8,919 bases of DNA from an uncultured Rhodopirellula sp. (lineage in GTDB: Bacteria; Planctomycetota; Planctomycetia; Pirellulales; Pirellulaceae): NCBI GenBank assembly GCA_913061385.1, contig CAJXTM010000093.1, positions 1 through 8,919 on the forward strand. Reading direction: 5' to 3'. The translations under genes were made by a program, and so were the position numbers. Every line of letters begins with the position of its first letter. The first letter of the stretch is position 1. Under the pieces are notes generated by a model that worked only from the letters and a program-made list of their open reading frames with translations, was not told where the DNA came from and ran no database searches. Shown here one piece after another: positions 1 through 6,722 of this stretch.

Positions 1-49
1 ATCTACACGTAAGGAGTCGTCGGCAGCGTCAGATGTGTATAAGAGACAG
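1..49. other. Nextera i5-side sequencing adapter (artifact)
   Basis: This is not genomic DNA. In order it reads: the last 8 bases of the P5 flow-cell primer (1..8), the 8-base index GTAAGGAG (9..16), which I recognise as Nextera i5 index S505/N505, the Nextera read-1 linker TCGTCGGCAGCGTC (17..30), and the 19-bp Tn5 mosaic end AGATGTGTATAAGAGACAG (31..49). Genomic sequence begins at base 50. The outermost part of P5 is missing. Any ORF entering this block carries adapter-encoded residues, for example MCIRDS on the plus strand and LSLIHI on the minus strand. Confidence 0.99.
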
Positions 50-739
50 CCAGATAACGTTCCCTTTGGCATCCATTTCAACCACTTTGTTCCCATTGGT
101 TAAACAGACAAGAGTGTTTCCGCCTTCAAGCCGAATTGCAGTGAAAGGCCAGTTTTTGGCAGCTCGACCGCCCAACGCTTCCATATCTGTTGGAAAAGAA
201 CTGACAACCTTTCCCGCTGGCGTGTACTCCTTAACCTTGAACGCCAACAGATGGGGAACCAAGTAATTCCCACTTGCTAATTTCCTTGCCATTCGTGTCT
301 GCATGTGAGCGTTATCGGTCTCCGGTTGCAACGCTACCTCGACTGCCACCTTTCCGTCTACGTCCACTTCAAGAAGGCGTGGCTTGGTTCCTAACTCCGT
401 GATCAACGTATTGCCATTGGCAAGTCTTTGAGCCGTTCCAATCTCACTGTTCACTGGATTCAATTTATACTCAAAAACCACTTCTTTCTGAGGAGTGAAT
501 TCACGCACGACGTCACCCCAAGCAATCAACACATTGCCACCAGGCAATACCCAACCGTCACGTGCCCCAGCACGCCCCGAGTCCCATTTGGGCTCACCAT
601 CTTCGCCTACGATCCCGGTAAAATCTGGTCCAGCTACAAAGAATGAATGCTGGACATCAGCTGCCTGCAGCCATTCTGGCGTGCAGCAACAAACCCCAAA
701 CAACAAGGCAATGAGCGTCTGCTTCAGTTGGTTTTTCAT
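50..739 (-). CDS. Secreted beta-propeller repeat protein, C-terminus missing (adapter-truncated)
   Basis: The 230 visible residues begin with a Sec signal peptide (basic MKNQLKQ, a hydrophobic stretch, then a likely cleavage near LQA-AD around residue 27), so the product is exported. At least four imperfect repeats follow, at roughly residues 61-91, 101-137, 148-183 and 200-230. Each has the pattern L..GN.L(I/V), a short loop, V.E(V/M/Y), then a (D/P).GKV turn. This is the four-stranded blade pattern of PQQ-like, NHL or arylsulfotransferase-type beta-propellers. No catalytic residue can be assigned and the substrate is unknown. The ATG at 739 is preferred over a GTG at 742 because an AGGA lies 6 bases before the ATG and only 3 before the GTG. 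The last genomic codon is Trp at 50..52; the six residues after it in the open frame are adapter. No stop is seen, so blades are probably missing. Confidence 0.85.
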
Positions 740-1126
740 CACAGTTCCTAGAGTCCTACTTTTTGATCATGCAAGAACGCGTATCTGCTGAAACATGCTC
801 TGACGTCTCAGCCCCAACGCAGTTCGAATCGGATGCCCGACAGTCTAACAGGCCTCCGGTGCAAATGCAGGACACGGCACAGAGCGATTTACCAAGCACT
901 CTCCGTCTCTCCGCGGCGACCTTCCATTTTCCAAAGACCAGCACTGGCAAGACGCAGAATCTATCCGCCCGTGGGCTTCAACGAACCAGGGTCACTGACG
1001 GCATCTCCAAAGCTTGGAATGCAGAAGCGTCGATATAAGTGTCACAAAGCCACGTGCGATCAACTTATTGGCAATCGAGCAAAGTCTTGACGAGCAATTG
1101 CAGGGCTTGATCCGACCACCAAGTTA
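740..1126. other. 387-base region without a convincing gene
   Basis: This region lies between the stop of the DUF6580 gene and the start of the beta-propeller gene, both on the minus strand. Several short open frames exist on both strands. Their translations are low in hydrophobic structure, lack recognisable motifs, overlap one another in different frames and have no ribosome binding site, so I treat them as chance. It must hold the promoter and leader of the beta-propeller gene and the 3' end of the DUF6580 transcript. I see no strong rho-independent terminator, tRNA or repeat here. The gap suggests the two genes are not one operon. Confidence 0.6.
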
Positions 1127-1663
1127 TCAACCGAGACGGATTGGTGCCAACGCAGGCCGCCTGAGGTCAAATCTGACTCCAGCCCACTCCCAGGCTCCAA
1201 ACAGCAGAACGCTGAAACACAGATCTCCCACAACGCTGTAACCAAAGAATGGAATTGCGTTTGTGTAACATGCAGCCAAACCTGCCAAAGTCATCGGATA
1301 CCAGCCTGCCGCCCAAACGCCAAGGTTGCTGACCAGAAAAAACAGACAGGATGCTGTCAGTGCGCCACCTACAACCCGAAGCTTGCCCTGTCGTTTTGCG
1401 ATCCAACGCCCAACAGGAACTGCTGCCAAAGTTCCTGCATAAACAAACCCCATCGCGAGCGGGCTGTACAACCCCATGCCGGGAATACCGAGAGCATGCC
1501 CCAGCAAATCACTTCCCGCCAAGACAGCCAAGGGAACCAAGTAAGCTCGGCGTCCGGCCAGATAACAGCCCGCAAAGAGCCCCAGGGCTGTCACGCAAGC
1601 CACATTGGGGGGATGCGGCAGAAAACGGCTGGCAGCGGCGATAGCGATCAACAGATAAAACAT
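1127..1663 (-). CDS. DUF6580-type integral membrane protein
   Basis: The product is 178 residues, mostly hydrophobic, with about five membrane segments (roughly 1-12, 22-36, 40-58, 70-85 and 98-160 with internal breaks). It matches what I know of the DUF6580 family: an N-terminal RFLPHPPN (13-20), a conserved SD after the second segment (51-52), FLVSNLGVW (109-117), YPMTLAGLAACY (122-133), AIPFF (136-140) and GD (146-147). Family function is not established; the compact polytopic build resembles substrate-binding S components of ECF vitamin transporters, but that is inference. The frame stays open upstream to a GTG at 1732, but the ATG at 1663 puts RFLPHPPN at the usual distance from the N-terminus and avoids a non-hydrophobic 23-residue extension. 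Shine-Dalgarno support is weak (an AAGAA about 9-11 bases upstream). It lies 78 bases downstream of the secreted protein gene on the same strand and may be co-transcribed with it. Confidence 0.85.
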   Translation of the reverse strand: MFYLLIAIAAASRFLPHPPNVACVTALGLFAGCYLAGRRAYLVPLAVLAGSDLLGHALGIPGMGLYSPLAMGFVYAGTLAAVPVGRWIAKRQGKLRVVGGALTASCLFFLVSNLGVWAAGWYPMTLAGLAACYTNAIPFFGYSVVGDLCFSVLLFGAWEWAGVRFDLRRPALAPIRLG

Positions 1664-1692
1664 GAACAGACATTCTTTGCGTGAAGATTCAG

Positions 1693-1730
1693 GTCCCTTG
1701 AGTACCAGAAGTTCTAACCTCAAAAGGGAC
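1693..1730 (-). other. Imperfect intergenic stem-loop between secreted protein and DUF6580 genes
   Basis: The arms GTCCCTTGAG (1693..1702) and CTCAAAAGGGAC (1719..1730) pair apart from a two-base bulge, with a 16-base loop. It sits in the 78-base gap between two minus-strand genes. On the minus strand the stem is not followed by a run of T, so it is not a standard rho-independent terminator. It could be a weak attenuator, an RNA processing site, or chance. Confidence 0.35.
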
Positions 1731-1741
1731 ACAGGGAAAGC

Positions 1742-2506
1742 CTACGGGAAGCCAATAATCAACGCCGCTGCTGCCCCTGCTTCGACCACAGCGGCACGAT
1801 TCTCATACGGTGGACGCTGCATCATCACTGGAACGGACTGTCCAGCCGGGTAGTGACCAAGCGTATATTCGCAATTGCAAGGATTTGAAACTGTCCACAG
1901 GTAAGGCAGCATGGGCACGGCACCAAAGAATCTCGCTCCAGACGCGAAAGGCTGAAGCCCCCCCAAACACTCCTGCCCATGCCGTTCGAGCATTCGATCC
2001 TCAAAGTAACGAGGATTTGAGAATGTGTCGGCAGCCGACCAATAGCACCAAGACCATTGCCAGTCTGGGCCTCGTTCTGCCCCTGATTCCGGCAACGGCT
2101 CTGTGACCTCACCGAACTGCTGCACAAAAGTTTCTGGGTATCTGTCCCCATCGCCCTCGCCATCGGGCAACGCCGTCGAAGCAGCGGCCAAGGTCGGTAA
2201 TTCGAACTGGCCTTGCGTCATCCCCAACTTCGCTCGTTCTGCTACCGAAAGCACTTTAGGTATGATCAAGTTTCGTCCTGCAGCAGGTGCATCCCCATCA
2301 ATCATTCCATCGAGCAGACTTTCCGCTGCTCCGCTCGTTGCTGCTGCCACGACCGCCGCTTCTTGTTTGGCCTGTTTTCGATCCGACGGTTGCCCACCAT
2401 CCTTCTGCGCAACTGCATCAACCGATCCGACACTGATGAATGCAGCCAGTATCATGCACAGATACTGCAATAAATGCTTCTGCAAAACATCACGTTCCAT
2501 CTTCAT
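1742..2506 (-). CDS. Secreted planctomycete-type protein of unknown function
   Basis: This is a 254-residue protein with an N-terminal signal sequence (hydrophobic about 11-30, likely cleavage after AVA near residue 33). A low-complexity Ala/Asp/Glu-rich middle (about 38-145) is followed by a compact C-terminal domain (about 149-254). The domain contains YWSAADTFSNPRYFED (155-170), ERHG (174-177), QPFASGARFF (185-194), CEYTLGHYPAG (212-222) and a small-residue C-terminus ending in ALIIGFP. I recognise the combination of NPxYFED, LERxG, QPxxSxxRFF and YTLGxYxPG as a style found in several planctomycete secreted proteins; no biochemical function is known to me. Four cysteines lie in the domain (153, 180, 210, 212). 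The ATG at 2506 has a good Shine-Dalgarno, AGGAA 7 bases upstream. It is divergent from the CvpA-like gene and may lead the transcript that includes the DUF6580 gene. Confidence 0.82.
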   Translation of the reverse strand: MKMERDVLQKHLLQYLCMILAAFISVGSVDAVAQKDGGQPSDRKQAKQEAAVVAAATSGAAESLLDGMIDGDAPAAGRNLIIPKVLSVAERAKLGMTQGQFELPTLAAASTALPDGEGDGDRYPETFVQQFGEVTEPLPESGAERGPDWQWSWCYWSAADTFSNPRYFEDRMLERHGQECLGGLQPFASGARFFGAVPMLPYLWTVSNPCNCEYTLGHYPAGQSVPVMMQRPPYENRAAVVEAGAAAALIIGFP

Positions 2507-2687
2507 GGATTTCTTCCTGTCGAGTACTTAGAGTCTGACCTTTGGATTAGATCGACTTTTCCAGACCGACAAGGCAAAGCGATTCAAGCGACTCGTCACA
2601 ACCGTCACAATCCGGCTTGGCAGAGCAACCTGCCGGCAGCGAGATCAAATGCACCGTGTTGCAAATGCGTTCGTTAGCGTCAGCGCG

Positions 2688-2693
2688 TATGAT
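2688..2693 (+). promoter_or_regulatory. Candidate -10 box upstream of the CvpA-family gene
   Basis: TATGAT matches the sigma-70 -10 consensus at 5 of 6 positions and lies 39 bases before the ATG at 2733. No convincing -35 is present at the normal distance; the best candidate, TGCGTT, is poor. It is listed only because it is the clearest promoter-like element in the divergent region 2507..2732. Confidence 0.25.
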
Positions 2694-2732
2694 TGTCTGA
2701 GTATACGACCGCCCCCAATACTCGGACCCACC

Positions 2733-3683
2733 ATGAGTGAAGAGCTCCCGATTCAGAAACGCCCCCGGATGGGAACGCTGTGGAGTCTGCTTGTAGTCTT
2801 TGGCGTGCTCGGATTGTTCGGCTATTTTTGCAATCAGAGTGACTGGATGTCTGCTGCCGCCACCCTAACCGTTGGTTTCGCCGCGTTTGCAGGTTTTCGA
2901 ACAGGCGCCATCAAAGCTCTCACACTCTTTGCCTCTGCGACCGCAACTTTTTACCTTGCACCCTATCTCGGTATGCAGCTCGAGAACTCGCTCTCGACTG
3001 TGGTCGGAACCACTGGCGTAGCAAATCGTTTTTACGCGATCCTTGCTACGGGACTAGTAATATTTTTGATCACCGCGATCGTTGCGATCAAGATTGGAAA
3101 TCGCTTCCTAGACAGACGCCCCAAAACAACACTACTGAATCATTGGCTCGGGTTTGTGCTGGGTGCCATCGAAGGCTCTATCGTTGTAGTGATTCTGCTT
3201 GGCGGAATGCTCACAATCCAAAAGGTGAACGCGGAACGTATCAGCGAACGCACTGGGCCCCGTAGCCGAGCAAAGCTACTCGCTGAGATACTGGACAAAA
3301 CCAGCGAGCAGACCAAGACAAGTCGGCTTGGTCCGGTGGTCGAGCGTTTCAACCCCTTTGAAAACGTACCCCAACTTAGCAATGTTGCAGAGTGGCAGCG
3401 CAGCATGGAAGTACTGATGGACCCCTCTAAAGTCAATGCACTCATCCAGCAGCCTGCAATCAAACAATTGAAAAGCAGAGAAGATGTCACCCAGATGCTG
3501 ACAGAACTAAACCGCGACCCCGACATCCAAAAGCTCTTGAACTCGGACAAACCGGCGAGCAAAGAACTTGCGATCTACCTTCTCAATCATCCTGCGGTGC
3601 TTGAATTACTTGACCAGCCCGACTTCCGTGCCGCAGCGTTGTCGGCATTTCGCGATACTATCATGCCACCAGCAGAGCGCTAG
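2733..3683 (+). CDS. CvpA-family membrane protein with extra C-terminal helical domain
   Basis: The product is 316 residues. After a polar start, hydrophobic segments lie at about 14-32, 38-55, 64-82, 102-122 and 136-163. The organisation fits the CvpA (colicin V production) family, including a GFRTGAIKAL turn (53-63) before the third segment and a LNHWLGFVLGAIEGSIVVV helix (135-153). CvpA homologues are inner-membrane proteins linked to envelope stress and secretion, with unclear mechanism. Usual members are about 160-200 residues; here about 150 soluble residues follow, rich in short helices with Asp-Pro/His-Pro starts such as DPSKVNALI, DPDIQKLL and HPAVLELLDQPDF, which look like STI1/DP-type helical repeats. 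The start at 2733 is chosen because the preceding 28 codons encode a Pro-rich, non-conserved-looking extension. There is no clear Shine-Dalgarno. The gene converges on cysQ across 82 bases. Confidence 0.82.
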   Translation: MSEELPIQKRPRMGTLWSLLVVFGVLGLFGYFCNQSDWMSAAATLTVGFAAFAGFRTGAIKALTLFASATATFYLAPYLGMQLENSLSTVVGTTGVANRFYAILATGLVIFLITAIVAIKIGNRFLDRRPKTTLLNHWLGFVLGAIEGSIVVVILLGGMLTIQKVNAERISERTGPRSRAKLLAEILDKTSEQTKTSRLGPVVERFNPFENVPQLSNVAEWQRSMEVLMDPSKVNALIQQPAIKQLKSREDVTQMLTELNRDPDIQKLLNSDKPASKELAIYLLNHPAVLELLDQPDFRAAALSAFRDTIMPPAER

Positions 3684-3765
3684 GAAACTCCCGTGCTCTG
3701 CGGCATGAACATAGATTTTGTGCGTTCGGGGGACTCGCGGTGAACCCTGTGCCCCGCCATGCTGG

Positions 3766-4590
3766 TCACTCGGGACTGGGTGGCACAAAACTGGTCCAGT
3801 CACAATCGCCTGCACCAAACACAAGAAACCAAGGGTTGAGGATATTCTCTTTGTTGTAAACCAACGGCTGACCACACACATTGGTCACTTTGCCACCGGC
3901 ACCAAGCACCACCGAATGAGCGGCAGCAGTATCCCATTCACACGTCGGTCCCAGCCGTGGATAGATATCTGCTTCCCCGGTAGCCACCAAACAGATTTTC
4001 AGTGAGCTTCCCATGCTACGCACCTCGGGTTGACCAAAACGATCAGCCAGCGATGCGATGAATGCTTCAACAGCCTCACCTCGATGCGAACGACTTGCCA
4101 CCACTGTCATCAGCCCCTCACTCTTGCTGGCAACCATGATTTCCTGACGGGAACAATCCTTGCCGTCGACGCGCCATGCCCCGTAACCAGTGCCACCACT
4201 GAAACAGCTATTCAGAACGGGAGCATAAACAACGCCATAAATCGGGTTCCCCTGATGAATGAGCGCGATATTCACAGTGAATTCCCCGTTCCGTTTGATG
4301 AATTCTTTGGTCCCATCGAGCGGGTCGACAAGCCAAAACGTTTCCCACGAGAGCCTCGACTCCATCTCTTCCGTGGCAGACTCCTCCGACACGATCGGAA
4401 TTTGAGGTGTCAATTCACTCAAGCCAGCAACAATAATGTCGTGAGCTAATCGATCCGCTCTTGTCAGCGGAGAACCGTCACCTTTGGACTCAACATCAAA
4501 AACTTCTGATTCATAAACACTCAATATTCCCGCGCCAGCGTCCCTCGCAATGACTTCAAGTGCTTCGAGCTGACTATTTTCAAGCTTCAT
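3766..4590 (-). CDS. cysQ: 3'(2'),5'-bisphosphate nucleotidase (CysQ type)
   Basis: This cytoplasmic, Mg-dependent phosphatase of the inositol monophosphatase superfamily hydrolyses 3'-phosphoadenosine 5'-phosphate (PAP) to AMP and phosphate, removing a toxic by-product of sulfate assimilation and sulfotransferase reactions. The 274 residues are full length and carry the family motifs: GDGSPLTRAD (37-46), the metal-ligand SEES (68-71), WLVDPLDGTKEF (86-97) with D89 and D92, the nucleotide-binding region SMGSSLKICLVATGEADIY (192-210), and the distal metal ligand in CEWDTAAAH (D220). SPLTxAD with DPLDGTKEF and SSLKxCxVAxGxADxYPR favour CysQ over inositol monophosphatase or FBPase. The ATG at 4590 is the natural start; upstream purines (AGAAGAA) give a weak ribosome site. 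It is transcribed divergently from the sulfatase gene. Confidence 0.95.
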   Translation of the reverse strand: MKLENSQLEALEVIARDAGAGILSVYESEVFDVESKGDGSPLTRADRLAHDIIVAGLSELTPQIPIVSEESATEEMESRLSWETFWLVDPLDGTKEFIKRNGEFTVNIALIHQGNPIYGVVYAPVLNSCFSGGTGYGAWRVDGKDCSRQEIMVASKSEGLMTVVASRSHRGEAVEAFIASLADRFGQPEVRSMGSSLKICLVATGEADIYPRLGPTCEWDTAAAHSVVLGAGGKVTNVCGQPLVYNKENILNPWFLVFGAGDCDWTSFVPPSPE

Positions 4591-5035
4591 TTGTTCTTCT
4601 AACTGACGATTTGATAACGTAATGTGAACTCAAAACACTTTGAACGAGTGAAAGTGACACGCACAAACAGAAATCAATGCATCTTTTAGTTTGCGTCTCA
4701 CTGGCCTGGCCGAACCGCGTTACCAACAAAGTGCATCACCGCGACCAAATGATTTCGAGTGTGAACCAGCCGATTTGATCATAGTCACTGCTCCATCGAT
4801 GCAAAGGCCCTTGCCTGCGAGATCCCATCAATCTCGCGTGCCCGACTCAAGCCCAGAAAATGCAAATGTCCCAAACACCCTAGAACCAGCTGTTCCCTGC
4901 ACCTATTTATTTCTTCTGCCGTTGAAACAATTCACATCGTCGATTGCCAATCAGCATCATTCGTTGCCTAGAATGAATCCGCAGCCAGCACGCATGCTTA
5001 AGTTAAAACAGACCATTTACCGCAACACACATAAA
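4591..5035. other. Divergent region between cysQ and the sulfatase gene
   Basis: These 445 bases separate two outward-facing start codons and must contain both promoters. The sulfatase frame is open without a stop back to a TTG at 4691, but the translation of 4691..4972 is Pro/Ser/Gln-rich, with no domain and no ribosome site, and I judge it untranslated. On the cysQ side a small inverted repeat, TCAAA-ACAC-TTTGA, and repeated GTGA/CACT patches lie within about 75 bases of the cysQ start; these could be an operator but are short enough to be chance. No RNA gene is recognised. Confidence 0.5.
4944..4974 (+). promoter_or_regulatory. Candidate sigma-70 promoter for the sulfatase gene
   Basis: TTGCCA (4944..4949) and TAGAAT (4969..4974) each match the -35 and -10 consensus at 5 of 6 positions, but the 19-base spacer is longer than the preferred 17. 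If it is used, transcription would begin near 4981. That would exclude starts at 4691 and 4973 and leave the ATGs at 4994 or 5036. Confidence 0.3.
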
Positions 5036-6661
5036 ATGCTATTCCTCATCAGCGTCAGACCACACAAACAATTAGTCATCGCGGTGCTCACACTGCTATT
5101 GCAATCCCTGCATACCCTAGCACTCGATGCTGCCGACCCTGCAGAGTCACGGCCATCTGCTGCAGACCGTCCCAACATTCTCTTTATCATCGCGGACGAT
5201 GCGTCGCGAGACAGCATGGGGATCTACGGCAGCACCTATGTCGACACTCCCAACTTTGACCGAATCGCACGAGAGGGAGTGCTTTTCACCCAGGCCTACA
5301 ACTGCAACCCCAAGTGCGCACCAGCTCGCGCCTGTCTTTTAACCGGACGTTACTCATGGCAACTGCAGGAAGCTTGCAACCACAATCCGTTCCTGAGTGA
5401 TCGCTGGGCGTTCTATCCCTTTCTCTTAGAAGATTCGGGATACTGCGTTGGCTATACCGGCAAGGGTTGGGGACCAGGGGAATTCAGTGGATACGACGCC
5501 AGCAAATCAAAAGACAAACTCAATCCAGCTGGACATCCATTTCAAGACAAGAAACTGAAGCCTCCCTACCAAGGGATCAATAACATTGACTATGCAGGGA
5601 ACTTTGAGGATTTTCTTGCCCAGTTACCCGGTGAGAAGCCGTTCTGTTTCTGGTTTGGCACCAAAGAGCCTCATCGCGGCTACGGTAAAGACAACTGGAA
5701 ATTAGATGGACGCGACCTAAGTAAAGTAACGGTACCCGCTTACTACCCTGACAACGCCACCATACGTGGCGATCTGGCCGACTATGCGATTGAAGTGGAG
5801 TGGTACGATCAACACATTGGAAGTGCACTCAAGCACCTAGAGCAGCGCGGCATGCTCGACAACACCCTCATCATCGCAACCAGTGATCACGGCATGCCGT
5901 TCCCCCGAGTCAAAGGGCAGATCTACGATGATGGTTTTCACATCCCATTAGCAGTTCGTTGGGGAAATAAAATTCAGCCTGGTCGCATCGTGACTGACTT
6001 CATCACATTCCCGGATGTCGCTCCGACAATCATGGCAGCGGCGGGCGTTCAACTGCACCCCCAAATGACAGGAGCGAGTTTTTTACCCCAACTGCTGTCG
6101 CCAAACTCTGGGCGTATTGATGTAGATCGCGATCACACTCTTCTGGGCAAGGAACGTCACGACGTTGGACGCACCGATGGCGAACAACTTTCAGTTGGTT
6201 ATCCCGCCAGAGCAATTCGCAACGACAACTATCTATATGTCCGCAATTTTAAACCCAACCGCTGGCCCGGTGGTGACCCCGCTTATGGACTTTTGAATTG
6301 CGACGGATCGCCGACCAAATCCTATCTCACGGGCCTTTCGATGGCGGACCCAGACTTCCGATTCTATGAATTGAGTTTTGGTAAACGAAAGCAAGAAGAA
6401 CTTTATGACATGAAGAACGATCCTGACTGCATCAAGAATCTCGCAAATGATCCCCAGATGCAGAACGTCAAAACTGAATTATGGCTACAACTAAAACAGG
6501 AATTATCGGAACAGGGTGATCCAAGGATTGTGGCTGATGGTGACATTTTTGATTACTACCCAAATCGTCAAATCACCCGTCAACAGCAACTTTACAACAC
6601 CCCCGATTACGATCCCATTGAACTTTTCAATTCACGGTTTGGGTCTACACCCACAAAGTGA
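5036..6661 (+). CDS. Exported sulfatase, sulfamidase (heparan N-sulfatase)-like
   Basis: This is a family S1 (alkaline-phosphatase fold) sulfatase of 541 residues from this start. A signal peptide comes first (RPHK, then LVIAVLTLLL, cleavage near ALDA around residue 35). The mature part begins with PNILFIIADDASRDS, whose D54 and D55 are calcium ligands. The nucleophile motif is CAPARACLLTGR, with Cys94 and Arg98. It fits CxPxR, so the Cys should be converted to formylglycine by a formylglycine-generating enzyme. TSDHGMPFPRVKG supplies D284, H285 and K293. DDASRD near the N-terminus, KEPHRGYG, and DHGxPFPR followed by a short loop resemble SGSH/S1_8 N-sulfoglucosamine sulfohydrolases more than arylsulfatases, so the substrate may be an N-sulfated or otherwise sulfated polysaccharide. 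The start is uncertain: ATGs at 4973 and 4994 are also in frame, and 5036 gives the most normal signal peptide. No Shine-Dalgarno supports any of them. Confidence 0.92.
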   Translation: MLFLISVRPHKQLVIAVLTLLLQSLHTLALDAADPAESRPSAADRPNILFIIADDASRDSMGIYGSTYVDTPNFDRIAREGVLFTQAYNCNPKCAPARACLLTGRYSWQLQEACNHNPFLSDRWAFYPFLLEDSGYCVGYTGKGWGPGEFSGYDASKSKDKLNPAGHPFQDKKLKPPYQGINNIDYAGNFEDFLAQLPGEKPFCFWFGTKEPHRGYGKDNWKLDGRDLSKVTVPAYYPDNATIRGDLADYAIEVEWYDQHIGSALKHLEQRGMLDNTLIIATSDHGMPFPRVKGQIYDDGFHIPLAVRWGNKIQPGRIVTDFITFPDVAPTIMAAAGVQLHPQMTGASFLPQLLSPNSGRIDVDRDHTLLGKERHDVGRTDGEQLSVGYPARAIRNDNYLYVRNFKPNRWPGGDPAYGLLNCDGSPTKSYLTGLSMADPDFRFYELSFGKRKQEELYDMKNDPDCIKNLANDPQMQNVKTELWLQLKQELSEQGDPRIVADGDIFDYYPNRQITRQQQLYNTPDYDPIELFNSRFGSTPTK

Positions 6662-6689
6662 CTTAGGTAGAACTCATGACTTGCCACCA

Positions 6690-6715
6690 ACGCACTTGAA
6701 AACATTCAAGTGCGT
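6690..6715. terminator. Bidirectional hairpin between convergent genes
   Basis: A perfect 11-bp inverted repeat, ACGCACTTGAA (6690..6700) and TTCAAGTGCGT (6705..6715), encloses a 4-base AACA loop. It sits in the 61-base gap between the stop codons of the sulfatase (plus) and metalloprotease (minus) genes, where a shared terminator is expected. Neither side has a long T-tract, so if it terminates it is not a textbook rho-independent signal; it may instead block exonucleases or antisense transcription. Confidence 0.7.
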
Positions 6716-6722
6716 CACTGTC

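Noticed and set aside
33..266. Plus-strand ORF of 77 residues beginning MCIRDS.
   Set aside because: Its start codon and first residues are adapter and the rest is antisense to the beta-propeller gene.
670..690. Possible lipobox in the leader of the beta-propeller protein (FGVCCC).
   Set aside because: The residue before the first Cys is Val, not the Gly/Ala/Ser needed by signal peptidase II; cleavage by signal peptidase I near LQA-AD is more likely.
763..1090. Overlapping short plus-strand ORFs in the 740..1126 gap.
   Set aside because: They run in different frames over the same bases, have no ribosome binding site, and their translations show no domain, signal peptide or hydrophobic core pattern.
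2103..2531. A 142-codon plus-strand ORF opposite the secreted protein gene.
   Set aside because: It is antisense to a gene with a strong Shine-Dalgarno, signal peptide and conserved motifs; its length follows from the Ala-rich coding composition of the opposite strand.
2590..2612. Short direct repeat CGTCACAA / CGTCACAA in the region between the secreted protein and CvpA-family genes.
   Set aside because: Only two 8-base copies; too short and too few to call a repeat array or operator.
3140..3562. A 140-codon minus-strand ORF inside the CvpA-family gene.
   Set aside because: It is a shadow frame; the plus strand carries the membrane segments and helical tail.
4030..4449. A 139-codon plus-strand ORF with several Cys/His pairs that could suggest a zinc finger.
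   Set aside because: It is antisense to cysQ, whose catalytic motifs are unmistakable; the Cys/His pattern is a composition effect.
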